Assembly (NCBI GenBank): GCA_019677205.1
Contig: JAAMXY010002285.1
Location: forward strand, 1 to 13,560
Reading direction: 5' to 3'
From: Pinguiococcus pyrenoidosus
Taxonomy: Eukaryota; Sar; Pinguiophyceae; Pinguiochrysidales; Pinguiochrysidaceae
DNA length: 13,560 bases
The position numbers were made by a program, and so were the translations under genes. The notes under the pieces are model-generated. The model was given only the letters and a program-made list of their open reading frames with translations, did no database searches and had not been told where the DNA came from. Of the stretch, positions 1-7,089 are shown one piece after another. Every line of letters begins with the position of its first letter. Position 1 is the stretch's first letter.

Positions 1-3000
1 GCCGCGACGCGACGATGTCCGACGCGATTTTGGCTCTCACGAGCGTCACATTCTCGTCCCACCCGATGATGATGTACTCGTGCCGCAGCACATGAGCGCC
101 TTCCGACATCACGCTCGCGTCCTCCTTCTCGTCCGTGACCTCGGATGGCACGCCGCTGAGGTCGCCATACACGTGGCACTTCATGTCGAAAGGAACCGGC
201 ACTGTCAACCTGTGGCAGTACCAAACCGCGTTCCAGTACACGTCGCGTTCGTGCTCGAGCATCCAGGCCGCCGTGAGCGCGGACTCTCCCTTCTCGATCA
301 CAATGCGCTCCAGCGAGCTCCTCACCATCCTCGGGGACATGTAGTCGAAGCTGTAGTGCACGCCGGGCTCCATCGTATCCCGCGTGAGGCTTCCCATGGT
401 CTTCACTCCCGTCATGCTGTCCGAGCGCCCGATGGACGACATCGAGTGCGTCATGGAGAGCGCCGAGATCCTCGGGTCCTCCATGTTCTCTCCGGAGTTC
501 CTCTGCAGCATGGCCTCGGCGAGCCCGGGCGCCGTCGCTCGCATCTGCGGCTCCTTGGCGCCGCGGAGCTCGAGCTGCACGCTCAGTCGCGCGACGTACA
601 TCGAACCGCACGAGCTGCACCGGAATCCCGAATCCCAGCGCACGCCGCCGCTACCCGAGCGGCTGCTTTCGCGGCCGTCGGCCTCGTGCCAGCGGTCCTG
701 GATCTCTTCGTCGGTCGGCGTCCACCCGCAAGTGTCGCAGGGCCTGCCGGACCACATGCTCACCACTCCGCAAGGGACGCTGAACATCGTCTCGGCTCTG
801 AAGCTTCCGGACGAAGCTTCTGATGCAGCTGCGAGCAGCCTTCCATCCCACGAGGATGCCACGGAGAACTTCTTGGCTCGGCCAGCTTCGGGTCCGTGCT
901 CGTCGCCTTCTTCCTGCGCAGCTGGGCCTTCGTCAGCTGCGGACACGACTCCTGCAACCACGGCAGACGCCACTCTCTTCTCCTCAAAGGTCCCGACGCC
1001 CAGGCCGGCGCTCTCCGGGTGCGGTTCTTCTGCATAGCACTCGATCGTCTCCTCGGGCACGTCGATGCTCACTTCGATCACCTCTTCCCCCCCATTTGTC
1101 TCGTCCGCCTCCTCATCCCGTACGCGCATCGTTGCCAGCTTTTGGGCCGCTTCGGCGGCGCCTTCGTCGTCACTGCCGGAACCGGCTGGAGGTGGAGCCG
1201 GTGGTTCATCGCCGGCCTGGAGGGCTTTCGATGCTGCCACCGCAGAGAGGGACTGCAGCCGTGGAAGCGTCTCTTGGGCGCTACTGAGCGCATCAGCTGA
1301 ATCGGAGTTCGCTTTCAGAAGAGAGTGCTGCCTGCGAAGGGCCCGCTGCGGCGAGCCCAGGTCCAGAGGGATGGTCTGGGTCTCTGCCTTTCTTCGCGCG
1401 GCCGTCGCGCTGAGCTTGGCGAGTCGCGTGAGCCCCGCTTCGACGCGCTGCAGATACGGCTCCGCTCCAGAGAACGTGAACTCCTTGCACCACTGCAGTC
1501 CCAGCTCGGCTAGTCCGATCCAGTCCGCTGCGGAGAATCTAGTCTCGAAGTTTGCTGCCGTCGGGCGGAGGTAGGCTCCCACCGCTTCCCCAAAGTCCAT
1601 GCTGATCTCCTCGTCCTCTTCGGAAAGGGCCTGCGCATACAGCCCGACCAAGACGCTGTTCGTCGCGTGCCCCAGGTTTACCATCGCATTGAAGATCCCA
1701 CCGGCGATGCACTTCATGAAGGTGCCGCCGATCCGCCCGCACGCCACCAAGATGCAGCGGAAGCTTGGCAGGTCCAGCCACTCGAGCAGAGAGTCGCGAT
1801 GGAGGCGTTTGAGCAGCCCCAGGGCGAAAAGGATCTCCAGAAGCGGCGAGTTGCTCCTCCGAACCCGCTGCGGGAGCGCGAGGAAGTAGCACGCGTAGGT
1901 GTCCACGATCGTGGTCCCAACAGCGCTGAAGGCGCTCGCGAAGGCCTTGTGCGCTTCCTTTGCCTGATCGTACATCTCCGTCTGGCTTCGCGTGAGGATT
2001 CGCCGGTCGCGCTGCTCGTTCAAGTCCGCCGTGCAGCCGGCATAGACCGCAAGGAGCAGCGGTGGCACGTCACCCTCCTGGACGTCCAGCGCGGCCACGT
2101 CCAGCGTCGCGGGCCACTTGCCGCCTTCGGTCCCAAAGAGATCCTCGCCCCTGGGGTTCCCAAAGCCCTTCACCTTGGCTGGCCCGGGCAGGACTAGCGG
2201 ACCCGCTTGGGCGTTGCTCAGATCCAACGGCTGGGATAGCGGGGACGAATCGTTGGGCGCGTTCGAAGCCGGCACGCTGGACGTCGGGCTCCAGCGGACG
2301 CTTGCGCGCCGCCCCCGCGGAAATGGCGGCATGAAGATCTGCGGCGACGAAGTAAGTCCCCTCGGCTTTGCCACGTCGGATCCGGCCGACACAGCTGCGT
2401 TCTCGTCGAGGCCCGGCAAAGGAGGCGACTGCCTGAGCTGCGGACCGGACCGGAGTTTGCCAGATCCGCCCATCGTCGCCTCGCCGCTCGGAGGAGGCGC
2501 GGGAGGAGAGGGAGAAGGAGGGTCGCCAGGTTTATCACTGACAGCAGCTGCTTGGTCCTCCTGTCGCGATGCCCCGCCCCTTTGCTGGAAGCCGCGACCG
2601 GAGTTGCTCAGCATCGCATTGAAGTATTTTGCGATGCGCTTTCCCTTTCCGTGCACGTGGCTCCGGTCCACTTCGAAGCCCGGCAGATCCCGGATCGTCC
2701 GGTCCGCCGGCTCGCAAAGGAATGTGAGGCCCCGCTGGAACGGCGGAAGCTCCTTGCTGAGGATGCTGTGCTTGGCATGGTACCTATCATCCGCATGCTT
2801 CACCGCGAAGGCCACCCGATTGAAGAACCGAAGCTGGAAGTCCTCGTTCGAGTGATCTGCGCTATGGTGCACCATCATCGCAAACATCTGCGTCTCCAGC
2901 AGCCTGGAGAGCAGAGGTCGACAGGCCGACTCCGAGTCGGCCAGGTAGGTACCAGCGTCGAAGCGCTGGCCAATGATGTGGTCGCTGACGGCGCTCGAGT

Positions 3001-5731
3001 CCCGCCGGACCAGGCCGTGATGATTCCCCTTCGCTTTTCCATCCGCCGCCTCGGCGCCAGCCTTGTGTGCATCTGCTTTCTCCTTCTGCCCTCCGCCCCG
3101 CGCCCCAAAGCCGAAGGAAAGGCTGAAGCGCTTGGTCTTTCTCCCGCCATCCGACTCCGCCTCGGTACCCGCGCTCGAGCTCCGGCTGTGAAGGAAGATC
3201 TCCGTGCTCCGCTTTGGCTTCAGCCCGATTTTCTCGAGATCCGACACCTCCATCACGACTGTGGACTCGGGATGCAGCACGTGCCGCTCAAAGTTCCCCA
3301 AGCACCTGCCCATAAAGACCAGGAACGCCTCTCGGATCTCCAAGCTCGTCATCTCCGCATCCGCGTCCGCTGCGCCTCCCTGACCAACGCTGGACGCGAG
3401 ATCCGGGGTCAGCGCGAACTCAAACGCGGATTCGTACGCGTCCAGGGAGGCGATCATCTGCGAGTTGAAGGCCTCGACGTCGATGTTGCTCTCCATCGCT
3501 CTCTTCCGGTCAGAAGAACTCCTGTCTGCGGTACTGTGCGAGCTCCTGCGCCGCGCCTGCGTCTGATCGTGATCCGACCTCGCCCCAAACCTCCGAAATC
3601 GCGCTGGCGAGGCTGGCTCCGTGATTCCCGCGTAGGACCCGTCCGATCCATTGGCGCCATTCTCGCGGTAGATGATCCACGCAAGGGCCATCAGCAGCTG
3701 CTCCAACGGCCAGGCGGGGAGAAGCTTCACGTATCTGTCAATTTCGGTCATGGCCTCCATGTCGGCCTGCATGCTGCGCACGTTCCCGTCCGTGACCACA
3801 TGGATATCGTCGTCGTCCAGGTCCACCACGAAGAGCTTCTCCTGGGTGGACAGGAAGTCGAGGAACTCGGGATCCTCCGCGTAGACCTCGGACGACTCCG
3901 GGATCCCAAAGATGTAGCCCCCAATCGGCGCTTCCAGGAGCTGGTACAAGGCCTGCGGCAACCTGGGAATGTACGCGCTGCTCCACTGGAGCGGGAAGAT
4001 GAGGCTCCGGAACGTCTCGATCACCTCCAACAGCAGCTGCGAGCGCTTGCTCAGGAAGAGGATGCGGTTCTCGGTCAGGATCAGCGAGAACACTCTCACG
4101 ACGGTACGCAGCCGAAGGCACTGGAACGGAGCCTTGAAGTGCAAGTCCATCATGGGCAGCGAGGACAGGGGCGGGAGCTTGAGCCGGATCGGCTTGAAAA
4201 TGGGCACTTCGCCCTCGTTCTGCAGCGCCATGTCCAGCACCACGCGGAACTCGCGGCCTCCCACCATCGGCATCGGGACGTATCGGATAAACGTTCCGAG
4301 GTATCGCTCCAGTGGGGCCCGCGTCCGGCTCATGCTGATGAGGTAGATCTGTCTCAGGAAGCGCTGAAGGCTCCGGTAGAGCGGCTGCAAGCTCATGACG
4401 CAGATCGCTCGCGGCGTGAAGAACTTGATGCCATCCGGGAGCTTCACATCATGAATGGCCGCTAGCAGGGGATCCTGCTGCGCGCCACCCCCGGCGCCAG
4501 GCGGCTTGAGCCTTTGCAGCTCTTCGTAGAACTGCAGGCAGCAAACGTAGATGAGATCACCGCGGGCGTTCGTGAACACGAAGGAGAAGCAGCTCGGGAG
4601 CGGCGTGTCGGTCGGCTTGCAGGCTCTCAGGTGCAGGCCGGATGGGAACACGAACATGGGTAGCTCGCGGCTCGGAAGCGGCAGCTTGGCGGAGTCCACC
4701 GCCGGAAAGCGATCCAGAGTGGCACCCATGAGCGGGATGTTGCACACGCCCCGCGCCTTTCCGTAGCGGACGGCCAGCTGGATCTCGTTCGCGAAGGACT
4801 TGCCCACGTTGCAGCTGGCCCCTCTCCGGACCAGGTGGTAGCCCCTGGGCGTGCTTTCGCCCTTGCTCCTGTTGATGACCACGACGTCCGTCACAGGCGC
4901 GGGGGCATTCACTTGAAAGTCCGGCGCGTCGACGTTTGCCCGCTTGATTGCTAGGAACACTGGCGTGCTGCCGCCTCGGTTCAGGTTCGCGTCCGTGCCG
5001 TCGGGGCACTTCCAGATCACGTTGTATCCAGCCGCCTCCACCTGCTCGATTTCCGTCGAGAGCACGATGGTCACGCCGATGATGTATCCCACCACCTCCT
5101 GGGCTGCGCTGGACAGGTTGCTCGCCCGCTCTCGGAGCTCCGCCAGTTGCGCCCTCTTGTCGATGCCTCGATCGTCCCCCCCTCCGCTCGATGCGGAGCC
5201 CTCATCCGCGCTGCGCGCTCCTTCACTCCGGTCCGCCGCGGATCCATTCTCCTCCACGTGGCTGCTGTCCTCTTCGCTTTCCATGTCCTCCTCGTCGTCG
5301 ATGTCATACTCGCCGAAGGAGTTGTGCTTTTCGCGCTCTTCGTCCTCTTCGTCCTCTTCCGTGATCAAGCTGTCCTCGTCGAAATCGTAGGGATTCCCGA
5401 AGTAGTCGCTGAACATGCTCTCCCGCTCCACGTCCGCGAAGAGGGTGGGATCGGCGGCCAGCTTCTGCCCCGGGGCTGGCTTTTGCTTGAGGAAGAAGAG
5501 GAAGCACGGCGATCCGATGAAGCTGCCGGCGTTGAGGTTGGCGGAGCCGCCTTCTACGGAGCTCTCCAGGAACTCGTAGGCGGCCAGGCGGCTCTTGATG
5601 TCGGCGGACAGCTTCCGCCGGTGCGTTCCCGGCGAGCCGTACATCACGGCCAGGTCGTACAGCGCTGCAGGAGGGTCCCTGTCCGCCACAATGGCCATGT
5701 CTTCGATATCTCGACGCCTGTCTGGCTCCAT
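1..5731 (-). CDS. DENND4/Crag-type DENN-domain Rab GEF, 3' end beyond window
   Basis: One frame is open from the ATG at 5729-5731 to the left edge: 1910 codons, no stop, no intron. Residues 24-33, 52-82, 214-260 and 280-315 form three MABP-like blades (third blade DVVVINRSKGE). An acidic insert at about 115-155 separates blades 1 and 2. The uDENN starts near 356 (LPMFVFPSGL). The cDENN spans about 530-620 (RILFLSKRS, PLQWSSAYIPRLP, GGYIFGIP). The dDENN spans about 758-818 (IREAFLVFMGRCLGNF). A Pro-rich linker lies near 1068-1081 and a helical PPR-like part at 1235-1371. C1665/C1668 and C1705/C1708 form paired CxxC motifs, and YWNAVWY is at 1832-1838. The order and motifs match metazoan DENND4, known as Rab10 exchange factors at membranes. 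The start is the first in-frame ATG after a stop at 5864-5866. Family call is firm; the Rab target is unknown. Already as long as animal homologues, so little should be missing at the C-terminus. Confidence 0.9.
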   Translation of the reverse strand, partial: MEPDRRRDIEDMAIVADRDPPAALYDLAVMYGSPGTHRRKLSADIKSRLAAYEFLESSVEGGSANLNAGSFIGSPCFLFFLKQKPAPGQKLAADPTLFADVERESMFSDYFGNPYDFDEDSLITEEDEEDEEREKHNSFGEYDIDDEEDMESEEDSSHVEENGSAADRSEGARSADEGSASSGGGDDRGIDKRAQLAELRERASNLSSAAQEVVGYIIGVTIVLSTEIEQVEAAGYNVIWKCPDGTDANLNRGGSTPVFLAIKRANVDAPDFQVNAPAPVTDVVVINRSKGESTPRGYHLVRRGASCNVGKSFANEIQLAVRYGKARGVCNIPLMGATLDRFPAVDSAKLPLPSRELPMFVFPSGLHLRACKPTDTPLPSCFSFVFTNARGDLIYVCCLQFYEELQRLKPPGAGGGAQQDPLLAAIHDVKLPDGIKFFTPRAICVMSLQPLYRSLQRFLRQIYLISMSRTRAPLERYLGTFIRYVPMPMVGGREFRVVLDMALQNEGEVPIFKPIRLKLPPLSSLPMMDLHFKAPFQCLRLRTVVRVFSLILTENRILFLSKRSQLLLEVIETFRSLIFPLQWSSAYIPRLPQALYQLLEAPIGGYIFGIPESSEVYAEDPEFLDFLSTQEKLFVVDLDDDDIHVVTDGNVRSMQADMEAMTEIDRYVKLLPAWPLEQLLMALAWIIYRENGANGSDGSYAGITEPASPARFRRFGARSDHDQTQARRRSSHSTADRSSSDRKRAMESNIDVEAFNSQMIASLDAYESAFEFALTPDLASSVGQGGAADADAEMTSLEIREAFLVFMGRCLGNFERHVLHPESTVVMEVSDLEKIGLKPKRSTEIFLHSRSSSAGTEAESDGGRKTKRFSLSFGFGARGGGQKEKADAHKAGAEAADGKAKGNHHGLVRRDSSAVSDHIIGQRFDAGTYLADSESACRPLLSRLLETQMFAMMVHHSADHSNEDFQLRFFNRVAFAVKHADDRYHAKHSILSKELPPFQRGLTFLCEPADRTIRDLPGFEVDRSHVHGKGKRIAKYFNAMLSNSGRGFQQRGGASRQEDQAAAVSDKPGDPPSPSPPAPPPSGEATMGGSGKLRSGPQLRQSPPLPGLDENAAVSAGSDVAKPRGLTSSPQIFMPPFPRGRRASVRWSPTSSVPASNAPNDSSPLSQPLDLSNAQAGPLVLPGPAKVKGFGNPRGEDLFGTEGGKWPATLDVAALDVQEGDVPPLLLAVYAGCTADLNEQRDRRILTRSQTEMYDQAKEAHKAFASAFSAVGTTIVDTYACYFLALPQRVRRSNSPLLEILFALGLLKRLHRDSLLEWLDLPSFRCILVACGRIGGTFMKCIAGGIFNAMVNLGHATNSVLVGLYAQALSEEDEEISMDFGEAVGAYLRPTAANFETRFSAADWIGLAELGLQWCKEFTFSGAEPYLQRVEAGLTRLAKLSATAARRKAETQTIPLDLGSPQRALRRQHSLLKANSDSADALSSAQETLPRLQSLSAVAASKALQAGDEPPAPPPAGSGSDDEGAAEAAQKLATMRVRDEEADETNGGEEVIEVSIDVPEETIECYAEEPHPESAGLGVGTFEEKRVASAVVAGVVSAADEGPAAQEEGDEHGPEAGRAKKFSVASSWDGRLLAAASEASSGSFRAETMFSVPCGVVSMWSGRPCDTCGWTPTDEEIQDRWHEADGRESSRSGSGGVRWDSGFRCSSCGSMYVARLSVQLELRGAKEPQMRATAPGLAEAMLQRNSGENMEDPRISALSMTHSMSSIGRSDSMTGVKTMGSLTRDTMEPGVHYSFDYMSPRMVRSSLERIVIEKGESALTAAWMLEHERDVYWNAVWYCHRLTVPVPFDMKCHVYGDLSGVPSEVTDEKEDASVMSEGAHVLRHEYIIIGWDENVTLVRAKIASDIVASR

Positions 5732-5782
5732 ACACTCTGCATAGTCCCTAGGGTGCCAAGAAGACGCCGGTGGAAATGAGTG

Positions 5783-5856
5783 GTTGCGGTGGCTCAGCGG
5801 CTCAAGCGCCCGTCCTGTACCTTGCGAGAGGGCTGGGAGGTCCCACGACCGCAAAG
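5783..5856 (+). other. tRNA-like remnant with Pol III A-box (weak)
   Basis: TTGCGG at 5784-5789 can pair with CCGCAA at 5849-5854, about a tRNA length apart. The sequence TGGCTCAGCGG at 5790-5800 matches the Pol III A-box and D-arm consensus, and AAGCG follows as in type II tRNA D-arms. The anticodon arm does not pair, and there is no TTCRANY T-loop or B-box. It is therefore not a functional tRNA as it stands. It could be a decayed tRNA, the head of a tRNA-derived SINE, or chance. Confidence 0.2.
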
Positions 5857-6486
5857 TACTCCACTACGCGGCTGTTGCTGCGACGCCTTCGCTTCTTCGC
5901 GAGCTTTGTGCGCTTCCCCTTCACCATTTTGACGCTTTGCGCTTCAGCACCGCACTGGATGCGCGCCTTCCGCCCGAAGCCGCGAGAAAATCCTTAGGAG
6001 CTCGCTGTGTTTGTCTCACTCGAACGCCGCATTTTCCGATTTTTCGTCTCGGCGCTTCTTCCCGACGTCCTCGTTTGTATCTGGCGCTGGGAGGATACGA
6101 TACGAAGCGGGACGAGAAATGAGGCGCGCGCCGCACAGCGCCGCTGCCGGCGTTTTCAGACGTTCAGAAATGACGGTGCGTTCTGGCGGCTAGATGATGC
6201 GCAAATTGAGGTGCCAAGTCGGACCCTGGGTCGGAGCATGCTATGGCTCCACAGAAGAAGAAGTGAACCGAAGCGGTGTCCGATTGGCTGTGACTTGGGG
6301 AGTTCCAGGTACCTTTGGGGAGTACGTTTACCGTCGCGGACAGAAGCAGTGGAACAAATTGATAAATCTCCACATCTTCGTAAATAATCTTAATGATCCT
6401 TGGAATTGTGTATGGCGATTATATTAGTTGTGACTACATTTACAAAACTAGGATCTAACGGAAGGATCGAGTAACTCCATCTTGGT

Positions 6487-6504
6487 CTCAGCTGACAGGC
6501 TGAG
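6487..6504. repeat. Short inverted repeat
   Basis: CTCAGC at 6487-6492 and GCTGAG at 6499-6504 are exact reverse complements around a 6-nt loop. No role is assigned. It lies in the AT-rich half of the divergent region. Confidence 0.4.
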
Positions 6505-6550
6505 GTGCTGAAGCTGCTGTTGAACGCATCTCAGAAAATCATGAAAATAT

Positions 6551-6572
6551 ACAAAAATACCACAAAACTACC
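6551..6572 (+). repeat. Two tandem 11-bp units
   Basis: ACAAAAATACC (6551-6561) is followed directly by ACAAAACTACC (6562-6572), one mismatch. The same 11-bp unit length occurs in two other non-coding places in the window (9316-9357 and 11332-11353) with different sequences. Confidence 0.55.
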
Positions 6573-6575
6573 ATA

Positions 6576-6591
6576 AATCATGAAGATGATT
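6576..6591. repeat. Perfect 6-bp inverted repeat with 4-nt loop
   Basis: AATCAT, loop GAAG, ATGATT. It sits in AT-rich DNA between the divergent genes. Function unknown. Confidence 0.4.
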
Positions 6592-6840
6592 GGGATAATT
6601 TAATTTCTAAGGCAAGCAGCAGGCCGCGTTGATGTTGAGGATGATCACCAGGCAAATCCTCCGTCCGATCATTTGGTACGTTGCTCCCGATTTTACAAGG
6701 TCACTCCATGTCCAAGCTTCCTAACATCCGCAAGGAGTCCTTAACTTCACCCCCGAAACGTTTTCTCAGCTGAAAACCCTCGCCGTCCGCGAGTCAACAT
6801 CTCCGTTAATCTTTAAATTATTTTATCAATATTGTACCAG

Positions 6841-6854
6841 ACTATTTAAATAGT
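6841..6854. repeat. 14-bp perfect palindrome ACTATTTAAATAGT
   Basis: The 14 bases equal their own reverse complement and lie in the most AT-rich part of the divergent region, about 240 nt before the sigma-factor ATG. The centre TATTTAAA resembles a TATA box readable on both strands. It could be a dimeric factor site or a promoter element; nothing in the sequence decides this. Confidence 0.4.
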
Positions 6855-6919
6855 AGTATGGTAAAAAGTAATAAAAAAGTAGGAAGACAAAATTTCGTAT
6901 GAAACGGCCCATAGCCCCG

Positions 6920-7030
6920 ATGGCACGCGACTCGTTTGAGTGGCCTCAGCTGTCGGCGTTTAAACGGCGCAAGGCGGCGCCACTCTCGCAGCTCTTCCCT
7001 CCCAAGGCGCTCGCCATGCCCCGCGCGTAG
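6920..7030 (+). promoter_or_regulatory. Candidate upstream ORF (36 codons) ahead of sigma-factor gene
   Basis: An ATG at 6920 opens 36 codons ending in TAG at 7028-7030, 59 nt before the sigma-factor ATG. The predicted peptide begins MARDSFEWPQLSAF and is basic and proline-containing. It starts right where the AT-rich DNA gives way to GC-rich DNA, which is where a 5' leader would be expected. If the transcript starts upstream of 6920, scanning ribosomes would meet this ORF first and it could dampen translation. It may instead lie upstream of the transcription start, or be chance. Confidence 0.35.
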
Positions 7031-7089
7031 AGGCGCAGCGAAGTCCCGTGTGCGCCGCGCCCGTGCGCCGCTGTCGTCGCCACTCCGCC

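Larger units (their letters stand above)
5732..7089. promoter_or_regulatory. Divergent intergenic region between DENND4-like gene and sigma factor
   Basis: This 1.36-kb stretch separates two genes reading outwards, so it should hold both promoters. From 5732 to about 6340 it is GC-rich with short uninformative reading frames. From about 6340 to 6900 it becomes strongly AT-rich, with a tandem 11-mer (6551-6572), hairpins at 6487-6504 and 6576-6591, and a palindrome at 6841-6854. An inverted CCAAT box (ATTGG) lies near 6283. From about 6920 it is GC-rich again and contains a 36-codon upstream ORF. I recognise no protein gene here. The start sites of transcription cannot be read from the sequence. 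Confidence 0.6.

Noticed and set aside
80-1574. Several plus-strand frames of 134-247 codons
   Set aside because: They overlap each other and lie antisense to the DENND4-like C-terminus; their composition is arginine/alanine-rich shadow sequence.
2552-4465. 637-codon open frame on the plus strand opposite the DENND4-like gene
   Set aside because: It begins with TTG, has no recognisable motif and is an antisense shadow of the GC-rich DENN coding frame, whose domains are clear.
6007-6387. Plus-strand frames of 112-126 codons in the divergent region (5784-6122 and 6007-6387)
   Set aside because: No ATG in the conserved sense, no motifs, overlapping frames and a position in a likely promoter; not supportable as genes.
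6551-6591. CRISPR-like or mobile-element repeats
   Set aside because: Repeats are two to four very short adjacent units without spacers, terminal inverted repeats, target duplications or transposase.
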